From Tubulanus polymorphus (lineage: Eukaryota; Nemertea; Palaeonemertea; Tubulaniformes; Tubulanidae): a DNA stretch of 64,000 nt. The notes under the pieces were generated by a model. The model was given only the letters and a program-made list of their open reading frames with translations, had not been told where the DNA came from and did not search any database. Of the stretch, positions 1-21,300 are shown one piece after another. A program made the translations under genes and the position numbers. The DNA lies in contig NC_134026.1 of the NCBI RefSeq assembly GCF_964204645.1, forward strand, positions 10,241,450 through 10,305,449, given 5' to 3'. Each line of letters starts with the position of its first letter. Within the stretch, counting starts at the first letter, position 1.

Positions 1-2067
1 GGGACTATTTCCTCTCCTTCTGGTGAGTAAAATTGTAGTTTACTATTTAATATAGTATCCGTTTAGATTCTAGGGGTAATTTGATTTATTTTAGCCCCTG
101 GTCTCCCCTTCCACTGGTCATACCGTGACATTAATTTAAATTTATTTTTATTTCAGGGTTTTGTTCCTGTGCTCATTTTTCATTAAACCTTCGTTTTATC
201 GAGGGGATAACCGAGTGTTTAATAGTAGCTCATCGGCGTATACGCAAATTATATATTTTTCTGGGGAACAGAATTCTTTTTGTATACCAGCGGAGAAAAA
301 AACAGGAGATTGTGATACTGGGTACTTATAGCGTTTTTCTTAGTCACATCGATTTGAACCGAACACTCTGGTCTCCGTCACATTAAACATCAGGACAAAC
401 TGATAGAAGATATAAACATCAGAAAAAACTGATAGAAGAAGATATAAACATCAGAACAAACTGATAGAAGATATAAAAATCAGCAGAAACTGATAGCAGA
501 AGATATCACTGATATCAGACTCTGGAGTAACCATAGTTATGACCTGTTTGCATATTCAACAAGGAGTGGGGACAGTTAAGGTATTCAAATATGCTTTTCC
601 CTAGCAAGATACGACACACCGAATAACCTTTCCGCTACTATAAATCTTGATCCAATGTCAGTAAAACTTGCGCAGGTGAGATTGCTGTTGAAAAATTTGA
701 CTAATCAGTAGGAATTTTTCGGGGACTAAAATGTTCTAGCACATTTTCCTATTAAGATCTCTCTAAAGCTCCTCCATCACATTAGTAAATAATGCATACA
801 CATTTTGCGCTGCGCAAAAAATGTACCCTGCAGAATATAGGCTTCACATACAAGCCAGAAAGTGTGTTTAGGCCAAATGAACGAGCTGTGGAAAGCAACT
901 ATGAATCTTATGAACATATCTGCAGCGTTAACAAGTACATGTAACTTCATCACCCTTGTCACATTTATTTGAGTAATTCTGTTCCTATTCTCTTTTATAT
1001 ATTAATTCTGTTCCTAATACTTCTCTTTTATACATTAATTCTAGTATTCTGATGTCATGCAGAAAGTGAGACTCGAATAACAAATCAACGGTTTCCTTTT
1101 CCAAAATTGATTTGCTAGCCACTACCACCAGCATTTTTGAAAAAACACTTGCGCAACATCAACGAAAGCAGCGTTAAGTGCACTAAGTTCACTGCACATT
1201 GGAGGATACTGCCATGCCTAAAATAATTCAAAATGTTAGGAATTCACCCATGCACAAGCCAAATTTTACAGTGCACAGTGTGTACGCATTTTTTGGCTCG
1301 CTGGGGGCCATAAGCCAGACTATTAATCAAGTACTTGCCTAGGTCGGACAAATATTTTATCCCTTGTCTCAAATTAAGTAAATTACAATCCCTATATCAG
1401 CGGAGTTGTTGGTTTTTTGTTTCAAAAGAGAAAAGAAAGATAACTCAGAACTTTGAGAAAAAGTTTGAAAGTTTGTCAGTGTCTACAATGGGTCGTAGTT
1501 GTCTGGTTTTCCTCTCGAAAGGTAATCCTGTAAAGGGAGCTATCCTTTATGCAAAGAAGTTCAATTTGGATTTTTCCAGTAATCCAACTTACTGATAGTC
1601 ATAATTTTTCTACATGGGACAGATTTTGCCTGTCACAATATTCCCAACGTTATGCTAGTTTTACAGAAACAGATATCAATCGAAGTTGGAAACAAAATTT
1701 GCAATTTGTCTGACTCGAGCAGCTTTTACTGTATTACTTTTCAACAACTTTCTAGTAGAGCGTGCACCTCTTTTATACATGATAAAATGAGATTTATTTC
1801 TTCTTGAAAATGAGAACAAAGGGCACCAAAATCAAAATATATATTCTCTATCTATTCTCAATCTTTTAACTGATATATTATCATTTTCAATGTCATCTAT
1901 TCTGACGAATGGCACAAAGCGGGTAAAAAGGCAACTGATACCTCAACCGTAATACTTATGTACTACTTTATACAACAGTCAAAATCCAGGTTTATTTAGT
2001 GAACTAGAGCTTCAGGATTGAAAAACTTATGTTAGAAATTGTTACCGTCATTCAAACAAAAGAGAGT
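1..2067. other. AT-rich sequence with no recognised gene
   Basis: Apart from the minisatellite at 386-515, I see only short chance reading frames. The first bases end with CTG|GTGAGTAAA, a donor-like sequence, so the window may open at the 3' edge of a plus-strand exon. The exon portion visible is too short to identify. Confidence 0.4.
386..515. repeat. Short tandem minisatellite, about 30-35 bp units
   Basis: Four degenerate copies of an AT-rich unit containing ATATAAACATCAGAACAAAC then TGATAGAAG. Each unit has CATCAG and CTGAT as a small inverted pair. Confidence 0.7.
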
Positions 2068-2203
2068 TCATATTGTTGTTGACTTAGGCGTGCCCCTTCT
2101 GGAACCTGGACATGAACCCCTTTGTGAAATTCTAGATATGCCCATAATGCCTTTAAACGATGAACACAACAATATTTTTACATGAACCTTAGGTACTTGG
2201 ACA
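2068..2203 (-). CDS. Possible alternative terminal exon of the BACURD gene
   Basis: Downstream of the TAA-terminated exon 5, a TTTCAG acceptor lies just before 2203. A reading frame continues from it to TGA at 2068. Exon 5 has an internal GTAATC donor directly before its stop (exon end 2606). Splicing there keeps phase and replaces the last lysine with about 45 residues containing VPKVHVK, which faintly resembles the RRIHVKR end of vertebrate BACURD proteins. The match is short and could be chance. Confidence 0.2.
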
Positions 2204-2601
2204 CTGAAATTTTGGTTGACTGAAACCACATGACAATAGCGACCAACATATCGGTTGTAACCAAAATATCGGTTGTAAATGTTTAACTTTTTGAACAATG
2301 CTCACTACAACGCTACTACCCTCAGGCACAGGGCACAAGGCTAGCTCTGACAGTGAATTGGTTGAAATGTAGTAGGCCTATTCATTCAGCCAAAAACCAG
2401 CAGTAATGTACAGCCTAGACCCCAGACATCAACTATTGCTGTGAGAGCTTTTTCAGCATTTTGATGAATTGACCTATGTCTAGGTATTCGTAGTCAATTT
2501 ATTAGTTTCAATCGAAAATATCTGAACACAATTGAAGCCTCAACAATTGAAGACTGAGGGTTACATATAGACTGCAGAACGATACCTGCACAAAAAACCG
2601 A

Positions 2602-12967
<10,366 letters not shown>

Positions 12968-13183
12968 CGTGCAGGATTCTACTCGTCTTGGTACCCTTGT
13001 CTTCTTACAATTTCAAGTCCCTCCACCGTCCACCTTACGATTAACTACTCGGTTGACTAATCTACGCGTTAAATACGCTTTAAAAATAGAATTTGATGAC
13101 TAAAAAACGAAGAAATTATCTCATTTGCATTTCCGGGTGCGTTCTTAGACTGGTCGCCTGTTCAATTCTGCGCCAAGGTAAAC

Positions 13184-13224
13184 ACCGGTAACCAGTCAAG
13201 GTAAATAATAGACTGGTTACCGGT
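13184..13224. other. Perfect 14-bp hairpin upstream of BACURD
   Basis: ACCGGTAACCAGTC at 13184-13197 and its exact reverse complement at 13211-13224 enclose a 13-base loop. It lies about 220 bp upstream of the BACURD start codon. Function unknown. Confidence 0.8.
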
Positions 13225-13230
13225 CTTATT

Positions 13231-13589
13231 CCATCATCCTCGCTTGCCAGGGGTCAGGTATCACTCCCGAACTCGCATCCACCCCCGTCAAGGGATTCGA
13301 ACCCATTACGCTAAAGCTGTTCCCCGAACCCCTTGACCTCACGAGTCGTTGGAGTCGTTACTAGCCGACCAGAATCCGGTCGTACCAATCACAGCGCTTG
13401 TAACGAACCGTCAGTAGACTTTTGTTGGTTTTCCCGTTAAATTAACCAATCAGCGAACGTTTTACCGAACAAGGAAGTATTTCGCAAATCGATATATGAC
13501 GTCACGCGCAACAGCGCCAGTAATGAAATCACGCTTCGTGAGGCCAGGGGGCTCGGGAGTGATACCGGACCCCTGGCATGCGAGGATGG
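13231..13589. mobile_element. 359-bp inverted-repeat element carrying a tRNA-like core
   Basis: CCATCATCCTCGCTTGCCAG... at the left is mirrored by ...CCCCTGGCATGCGAGGATGG at the right, and pairing extends through GGTATCACTCCCGA. The interior 13272-13480 matches the SINE-like unit at 11455-11690. A third copy of the terminal sequence follows at about 13605-13625. Confidence 0.6.
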
Positions 13590-13625
13590 CTTCCACCCAG
13601 CCCCCTGATCCTCGCTTGCCAGGGG

Positions 13626-13907
13626 TCCGCACTATAGTATTTCGTTTCTGCGCGTTAAAATTCGTTTTTGCGGGGAAGCGACAACGAAAGTATGGTTTTG
13701 TTAGGGCTCAAAAACGGATTCTATGGCGCAAAAACGAAAAATCATAGAACAAAAACGAATATTTTCAAAACAAAAAGTTCGTTTTGAGCGGTAGCAAAAA
13801 CGAAGTTTTCGTTTTTACTCTATACGTAGGTTTCGTTTTGTGTTTTTCGATAATCGAGGTCGTGTAAAAATTAATGCATTAGGCCCTTATCGACCACCAT
13901 AGTTAAC
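13626..13907. mobile_element. AACGAAAA-rich element with a right terminal repeat
   Basis: Contains many AAAACGAA/TTCGTTTT words in both orientations. It ends at 13880-13905 with GGCCCTTATCGACCACCAT, the reverse complement of a terminus also seen at 17655, 28276, 28780 and 61776. The left terminus is degenerate. Confidence 0.5.
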
Positions 13908-13909
13908 AC

Positions 13910-15050
13910 ACTGATACATGGGTCATTCTACGCGAGTAGCTGCTTTTCTAAGCAGATACTGGATAAATAATTTTTCAATAATTTCCGCCAAAAAAATTAA
14001 TGCATGAACGTTTATGGTCAGGACCTTATTAATCTATGTTCAGCAGTGACCAAGGCATGGCAAGATGGCCGCTATGACGTCATGAAACTGTGACGTCACA
14101 GGAAAAATCATCTCCGTCACGTCAAGAATTTGTTGAAAAAATCGACGTAAAACGCATAGTGTGAAAGAGAAACAAATTTTTCAAAATGGCCAATATAGTT
14201 CGTAATTTCTATAAGTAGACTATCGTTGAATTATGATATATTTTTGCATTTATTTACTTTCAAGTTTGTGTAAAAGAATTGTATGCATAAGATAATTTGA
14301 AGGATTTTTATGAGAAATATACAAATATTAAGTTTAGAAAAAATATTTTTGTCGAGAGAACACAGGTTAACTACATTTAAAAGGAATGTGTTATTTATTT
14401 AAACTACTAAAAGGAATGTATTATTTATTTAAACTACTTTATAACTTATTATACAAATTTTTAGTTTTTAGCTCTATTTTCCGTAATGGAGATGAATCTT
14501 TGTGATGGAGATGAATGTGCACCAATGGAATCGTGACGGAGATGATTTCTTTTCCAAATACCATGAGGGTTCAAAAGAGAATGAATGTTTTTAGAATATT
14601 TTACTATTAGGGGATTACTTAAAATAAATTGCGTTAACAGAGCCTATCACATGATTAGATTTGCGAATATTTATTACATATATATTATGATTTAATTCAT
14701 CTCCGTCACGAAACCGGAATGCCAAAATGTGACGAAGATGAACGTGACGGAGATGAATGACTAATTAGATGAGCACGAGGGGTTACATCTTTCATTGATT
14801 TTTTTAGCAAATTGTTTGAAGGTTGATGTTAAGCGCGGAAATGCTAATGTCCTCAATCAATTAATGTATTTTTCTTTGATACGATGTATAGTATTCCTAC
14901 TCTACAGACCGTCTGGAGATGAATGAGAATAAACATACGCACTCATCACTTGAGACGAGGATAGACAATATATCCGTGTAAGATGATAACGAGAGAAATC
15001 CGACAATATATTCAGCCAAAACGAGAAACTTGAATAGTTATACATATTTG
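13910..15050. other. AT-rich intergenic stretch with recurring GTGACGGAGATGAA words
   Basis: No gene seen. The word (G/T)GA(C/T)GGAGATGAAT or its complement recurs near 14110, 14487, 14505, 14535, 14700, 14737 and 14747, suggesting a decayed repeat family related to the hairpins at 11.9-12.7 kb. Confidence 0.4.
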
Positions 15051-15092
15051 CGCAACGTTCCGGCTAAACACTATTAGCCATCATCAGGCGTC
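15050..15092. other. AACGTTCCGGCTAA hairpin motif
   Basis: GGCTAA (15062-15067) and TTAGCC (15074-15079) form a stem just after GCGCAACGTTCC and before ATCATCAGGCG. A similar block recurs widely in marine invertebrate genomes as I recall, apparently at retroelement ends; I cannot assign the family. Confidence 0.35.
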
Positions 15093-15356
15093 TGAGAACA
15101 GGTGAACATTACAAGATATTTATACAAGACCAAATCAATAGAAACAGAGTGAGTGATTAAAATGTCGAAAGTGGAATGGATTTAAGTAATGACATAACAG
15201 CTGGAAAACAATAGTAAAGTAAGCAAAGGCATATTAGGGGCAATGTAGATAAGAATAATTTAGAAACAAAAGACACAAACTAAAGTGATTAAAACGTGTT
15301 AAAACGTGAGGACAAGCTAAGGGGTAATCAGAGGAAGACAAAGAGGAGGAACAGTT

Positions 15357-15400
15357 AAGTTAAGTTAAGTTTCAGTTTATTGCTCCACAATTAGCTTATT
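15357..15400 (-). mobile_element. 3' tail of a LINE-like element (TTAAC repeats)
   Basis: Read on the minus strand, GGAGCAATAAACTGAAAC leads into several TTAAC units. This is the usual 3' end of a CR1/L2-like non-LTR retrotransposon. Confidence 0.5.
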
Positions 15401-15439
15401 GCACAGAACAGAACATTCAATAAATATATTCATAGAAAT

Positions 15440-16618
15440 AAACAAGAAAATTAATTTTAGAAAATTATTTGACGCCTGGGGAAAAAATGTAGAATTTCTG
15501 GGCTTAGCTAATGTGGAATTGCAAATTTGAAATCGAAGTTTTAAGAAATTTGGGGAATGATGAGATTTGGCGATTGGGTAGATGATACAGGTCTTCGACT
15601 CTAGTAGTGGTTTAAATTTTTTTATTGAAAATTCTCAATAATAGATCGCGAACATGCGACCGACTTCATTTACTTATGCCTCTAAGCTGGTTTGCAACTT
15701 CATTGCCTCCATGGATGAAGAAAGAGCTCTTCTGATGTCTGCTTCATCATGACTTCGAGCATATCGTGTGGCCTAGCCAGCCGGCCCGGGCCACGGGTTT
15801 GGCTGTCACTCGATATCCTAGAGTCTTGAGTCTGGGTGGGTTGAAGTAGACATTGTCATTTAAAATAACATGCTTATGTTGTTCTGTATGAATTACCCAT
15901 GTGTCATGTATGTTGTATTAATTTATTACAAAATTTGTATTTATTGAATTTGGGAATTTTATCCCGGAATTTCAATGTAATAAGGATCAATAAAGAATTG
16001 AATTGAATTGTCACCTAATACACATGCCATCAGAGGACACGGAGCCGTATATGATAGCTATGCTATTATAAAATGCTAATCTCACGAAACTTGCATACTC
16101 CTAATATCAAACATATTTTCTAAAACGTTTGAATATTGAAATTATATGTTTACACATTTTCATATTGACCGCTTGTAGCCGCTGATGAAATTCACGCTTG
16201 CCCTACACACATCGTAGATAGCTTCGTCATTCCACCGGCATGCCCACGTCAGGGTCTGACTTTTATATCAGACTTCCGCATCGTGTATACATCCGCCATT
16301 TAACCGAATAATCCGATTAACTTATCATTTCTATTTATGCCTGCCGCTTCTGATATAATCATACATCCTTTACTATTACAATACGTCTTCTAATGATATT
16401 CAATGCAATATAACATTTCGACGTTCAAATATAGGTCATTATATAATCACAGGAAGCCATTCTACATCTATGTCAATAATATTTTGCCAGATAGCGTGTT
16501 TGTGTACACATAAACCTGTGACGTTTTGCACATCGATTTACGGCTGTCGTTTGTAAAATGACGCTGAATGGTTAGCATTGTTTAGGTTTCATAATGGTAA
16601 CGTTTTATAAGGCGTCAA
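15440..16618 (+). repeat. About 1.2-kb composite repeat, inverted copy of 6869-8126
   Basis: Includes a plus-strand LINE-type 3' end, GGATCAATAAAG followed by AATTGAATTGAATTG (about 15980-16012), embedded in sequence shared with the copy in BACURD intron 2. Confidence 0.8.
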
Positions 16619-16926
16619 AAAAGAAAAAAGAAACAGAAAAGGAAAAGGAAAAGAAAAACACACACAAAAGAAAAAACACAATACACGCGCGTACACATGA
16701 TAACATATAGTAACATAATAACATATATACGGCGAACTTGACAGATGTTTGTAGTATTAGACAGAGAGAGACGACCAGAGACAAGAAAATCAGTACGACA
16801 ATCAGTTTGATCTTACAAAATGCCTCACAATTTATTAATACACAGATATTTACATGCAGTGAATATGACGGTCTCAGACCGTGAATAACAAATAGTATTG
16901 AATTCGGAAACAGTTCACTGGACAGC

Positions 16927-17587
16927 TCAGTCACATTCGTAATAACAACAGAGTTGAGTCACTCCATAGCTAGGACCGAGTCCCGACAATGTTAACAAAA
17001 TAACTGCAAACCTTTTTTTAATATATAACGCCAGATTTAGAAGGTGTGACCCAGATAAATTTAAAGGATTTTGGAGTTGACCTTCATGTGGGGAACGCCA
17101 GAAAGATCTAGGGATGAATTTGGCTCTTAAATTTTGTAAAAATGGGCACACTAAATGAAAATGATATTCGTCACCAACCACTCCCATATTACACTTAGTG
17201 CATATTCTTTCATTCCATTCAATGTGGTGATATCTACCCATCTCTACGGGTAACGTGGTTGGAGCATCTGAAACGGCACATTCCTGTACGAAGGTTTAAA
17301 TGGGTTGGAAGTTATGCTCTTTTAAACCGGCAAGATCTTTGACTTTTTTTGTAGGAAACAGCAATTCATCGATTTTTTGCGTGCCAGTCTTGAATGTACT
17401 GGTCAGTTAGTCTTTGTTGCAGTAGGGCAGTTAAGTGGTTGATGTTAGGGACTGGCTGGTTTTGCCAGAAGTAACCGAGGCCGTTTCTTTCAAGGATGCT
17501 CTTAACATGATTGATCCACTTATTAGATTTGCCATTGATGTGCATGTAATGACCATGTTCACATATTGACGATGATGTTTGCCTCAT
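16927..17587 (-). pseudogene. LINE reverse-transcriptase C-terminal remnant
   Basis: Two minus-strand segments in broken frames: 17587-17366 (WINHVKSILERNGLGYFW) and 17241-16927, with ICTKCNMGVVGDEYHFHLVC. The latter matches the C-x-x-C...H-x-x-x-C motif common at the C-terminus of non-LTR retrotransposon polymerases. Stops and frameshifts separate the pieces. Confidence 0.65.
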
Positions 17588-17651
17588 TGACTAATTTGGC
17601 CCAAAATTTGAAAAACCATTCTGATTTTGACAAAAAAATATCTAAGGGTTG

Positions 17652-17767
17652 GCGCCCCTATGGTGGCTGATAAGGGCCATGAAAATATTTCATGATGAAA
17701 AAATCATTTCGTCATGAAAAATAAATTACTATCGAAAAATATTCGCTTTTTTGCTTACGAATATATA
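17652..17767. mobile_element. Left-end fragment of an ATGGTGGCTGAT-type element
   Basis: CTATGGTGGCTGATAAGGGCC at 17658-17678 matches the termini at 13905, 28276 and 61776. It is cut off by the 3.44-kb element that starts at 17768. No right end was found beyond that element. Confidence 0.4.
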
Positions 17768-17805
17768 CGGAAGCCCCTAGGTGACATACGAGAAAACTTT
17801 TTCAC

Positions 17806-18052
17806 AATTTCGACTTATTAAGTCGAATTTCGACATAATAAGTCGAATTTCGTGTTAATTAAGTCGAATTTCGAGTTAATTAAGTCGAATTTCGAGTTTT
17901 ATTTTCATGTCGAATTTCGACTTATTAAGTCGAAATTCGACTTAATTAACACGAAATTCGACTTAATTAACTCGAAATTCGACTTAATCAACACGAAATT
18001 CGACTTATTATGTCGAAATTCGACTTAAGTCGACTTAAGTCGAATTTCGAGA
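17806..18052. repeat. AAGTCGAA palindrome array, left end
   Basis: About ten AAGTCGAAATTCGACTTAA-like units with small spacers (TTAATTAA, ACACG, ATAATAAG). Each is its own reverse complement, and the array turns over around GTTTTATTTTCATGTCG. Confidence 0.95.
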
Positions 18053-18354
18053 TGGAGGACGTCTCTTTGGTAAACGCGTATATGTGGATACTACGAAGTG
18101 TCTTCTTAACCGATTCTGACTAGCTGACGAAGTCAGAAAAAAATGACGTCACTTGACGTCCGGTTTGAAGTTCATGGGGAAATCGGAAGTAGAATTACGT
18201 CACGCTAAAATCCGGCAGCGAAATAACTAAAATAAGGCAATTTATGGATCGGGTTATTTCAGAATTTATTTATTTCATGAAATTTCGAACAAGATTGGGT
18301 CGATGAATAGTTTAACAATGAACCGCGTTGATCGAACGAGTTCGAAAATAGCTG

Positions 18355-18480
18355 AAATTCCCTTAGCAACGGGGAGCGAATTCATAATAAACAAACCACG
18401 CGCCGGGGCCCGGTCCAGCCATCGCAGGTTCGAATCCCGGAGAATTACGCTCTCGCGCGCGCGTGCGACAGTCAACCCCA
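18355..18480 (+). repeat. tRNA-like fragment A within the 3.44-kb element
   Basis: CCCTTAGCAACGGGG (A-box-like), then GCAGGTTCGAATCCCGGAG (B box), then a GCGCGCGCG run. It is related to 19985-20095. Confidence 0.5.
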
Positions 18481-19984
18481 GCCGCAGCGCTGAAATATGT
18501 GATCATTTATCAAGTTTAATGACCCTAAAACTGCGATGAGTCGCGTTGTCGTACGATTTGCTTAAAATTTCAAGGCGGCCACGGTCTCGCTCCGCGGAGC
18601 AGCGACATCGCGGTCGGCAAAAACATTAGTCTCCGCCCCTTCTTTCACCAAATAAGGAATTCGGTACCGCTGGCCGCGTGCACTATTAATTTTGAGCCGT
18701 AGATTCCCGGTACTCGACATTCCCCCGAGAATTAGAAACAAATAAATATTTTTTGCGAGAGAAATCAATTTTTGTATTGACATTTAAATTTTACTGCTGA
18801 TAATTTATTCGATTTTTTTTTCTGGCAGAAAAAAATTATGCGATCGAAACGTTTCAACGTGTCTTTCATTTTTTCTCGTCTTCCTTTACTTTTCAAATGG
18901 AGCTCATTTCTAAATTAACACCAGGTCAAATTCTTCAATCTTGCAAACCGTCTCAGTTTCACCATAATGTCGGTTTTTACATTTCGGGTTTATGGTTTAT
19001 AAACCATTGAAAAATTCCTGATACAAATCGAAATAGTAATCTTTTTAGCAGTGGTAAACCGACCTGTCCCGGGTAGCCAAACACCAGTTTATATTTAGGT
19101 AAGAAATGGGTCAAGTTATTTTCATAGAAAATTGAATTTCATTTGATCTACAGATGAAATGAACAGGTTCGTCATAATTTTCCTAATCAAAATATAAGCC
19201 AAAATTTTTAATAACCAGAAATTAATCGAACCTTAAAGTTGAAGTTTCATCTTCTTTCCCCCACCACTTAACTACATGGCATCAGTTTTCATTTTTCCAA
19301 GCTTAACAATAAGAATTGATTTAATTTCTTCAATAATTTAATGCTCGGGGCCCAAATCTACAGAACAATTTCAACATCGAAATAAAATTGATAGACTTTA
19401 AGAGTTAGTAAGAGTTTCTTTCCAGTTTCATTGACAACAATTAATTTTCTCGGTGTTCCTTTAGTCACTGACACTATTTTGAGTGTTTTTGTTACACTCC
19501 ATGAACGAGGTTGTTTTCGAATCGTTATGATTTCTTAATCTTAGTCGTGAAAATTAAATCAAGCTGCGGTGACGAAGCGTCCGTCACTTAGATTTCATCT
19601 ATTACATATTAAGCGCACAGCGAGCGCCGAAGGCGCGAGCTGGAAGCTCCTTAAGTTAATCGCGCGTGTGAGGCAAATTCAAATTTTCTATATTTCTCCA
19701 TACCGTCCTTCTCAAAAAGTGTAGTTTACATCCGGGACACATGGGCATTGGCTAAATCGCGGCAACGAAAATGACGGTCACGGACGGACTTTCGTCGAAA
19801 CTTGCGGGCCGCGTCGCGCGGGTAGTTAAAATACGTGAATGAAGGATAACAAAATGATTTTGTGTAATTTTCAGAATATTTACAAAGAATATCCTCAAAA
19901 TATTGTCAAAAAATGTTATTCTTAGTTCGTATTTCTCCGTAGAAACCGATTGGAAGACTGGATTCGAATCCCACAAAAAGCACA

Positions 19985-20095
19985 GTCCCTTAGCAACGGG
20001 TCGAATGTTTTAGAATAACAAGCGCGCCGGTTTCACAGCATCACTAAGGGTCGAGTCCCGGAGAATAACGCGCGCGCGCGGTCTGCGTGTTACAA
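19985..20095 (+). repeat. tRNA-like fragment B within the 3.44-kb element
   Basis: CCCTTAGCAACGGGTCGAAT, GGGTCGAGTCCCGGAGAATA and CGCGCGCGCG follow the same order as fragment A, with a mutated B box. Confidence 0.5.
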
Positions 20096-20394
20096 AATGA
20101 CCGTCCCGCTCCACACAAGTACTGAATAATTAACTCAAAATTTTGCCAATCCCTGGGAGTAAAATGCCGCGTTTTTTAACATATCTTATCTTTATGTATC
20201 TTTTACTCCCGTTTTTCAAACGTTATTCCCCTTTTCCGTTTCGAGTAAAAATCCGTATTTAAAATACCGTTGTTCCATTAATTCCGTACCCATGCAACCC
20301 GTTGTAATACTAAGGAAGAAATATTTAGCGTAAATAAAACATATAAAACTATTGAAGTCATGAGATTTAATCTAGAAATCTGACGTTTTTTAAC

Positions 20395-20945
20395 TACAGA
20401 AAAATTTATTCTTGTGTAATCGATAAAACAATAGGCTCTCAATATGTAATCGACATTCCCAAACTCCCGGTTCTTTTTGCAGAAAATATTTTTTTTTTAA
20501 ATTCAATCACGGGTCCCTTAATTCCCTCGAAGGTCTATCATATTTTGGGTGATTTTCTTTGGTCACGCCACCGGGTGCCTTCCTTCAGCAAAACCTACGT
20601 TTTTACAATGTAGAACTTGGGAACAAATTTCTTGTGTAAAACATAAACTGTCAAAGCCGTTCGTAGAACATATCTGACGATACAGAAAGATTTATTGTCG
20701 TATGAAAGATAAAACAAACAAGGCTTTCAATTTGTAATCAATCTTCCCAAAGCATGTTTTTTTCGAAAAAAATGAATTCCTTTTCTATACATCTATTTGA
20801 TCACGGCGAATCTTCGCTCGAATAGATCTTTGACATTTTGGGGGATTTTCTTTGGACACGGACCACACCGAACACAGGTGCCCCGCAAAACCTCCTATGT
20901 TTTTCTACAAGGTAGAATTCTATGAAGTTGCCGAAAGGACACTCG
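20395..20945. repeat. Approximately 290-bp tandem duplication
   Basis: The halves share GATAAAACA, AATGTAATC/TTGTAATC, ATTTTGGGNGATTTTCTTTG and CAAAACCT words in the same order; divergence is considerable. Confidence 0.55.
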
Positions 20946-20994
20946 CCTCTTTTTATTCATTAAAACTTAAGACTGGCTGTGCGCTTAACCAAGT

Positions 20995-21172
20995 TTCGAC
21001 TTTGACATATTAAGTCGAATTTCGTGTTAATTAAGTCGAATTTCGAGTTTTATTTTCATGTCGAATTTCGACTTATTAAGTCGAAATTCGACTTAATTAA
21101 CACGAAATTCGACTTATTATCTCGAAATTCGACTTATTATGTCGAAATTCGACTTAATAGGTCGAAATTATG
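20995..21172. repeat. AAGTCGAA palindrome array, right end
   Basis: Same unit and the same internal GAGTTTTATTTTCATGTCG spacer as the left array, about six to seven units long. Confidence 0.95.
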
Positions 21173-21300
21173 AAAAAAATTATCTCATATGTCACCTAGG
21201 GGCTTCCGTATCTTTGCTCTGCCGAGTCAACGGTCGTTTTTGACACCGAGTCCAAATGCGTGATGTGCGTGCGCCCATTCCTAAACGAAGTATAAACAAC

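Larger units (their letters stand above)
17768..21208. mobile_element. 3.44-kb non-autonomous DNA transposon with palindrome-array ends
   Basis: Left end CGGAAGCCCCTAGGTGACAT is exactly mirrored at the right end (ATGTCACCTAGGGGCTTCCG), with TA on both sides as target duplication. Inside each end is an array of palindromic units built on AAGTCGAATTTCGACTT. No transposase frame is visible. The interior holds two tRNA-like fragments and a roughly 290-bp tandem duplication. Confidence 0.75.

Noticed and set aside
386-515. Possible CRISPR-like array
   Set aside because: The units are degenerate with no unique spacers, the context is animal, and no cas gene exists; it is a minisatellite.
16605-16934. 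Phe/Leu-rich minus-strand frame
   Set aside because: It arises from a poly-purine stretch (AAAGAAAAAAG) and overlaps the repeat boundary.
17806-18052. Palindrome array as a CRISPR or origin iteron cluster
   Set aside because: The units are palindromic, closely packed and inside transposon ends; there is no spacer diversity.
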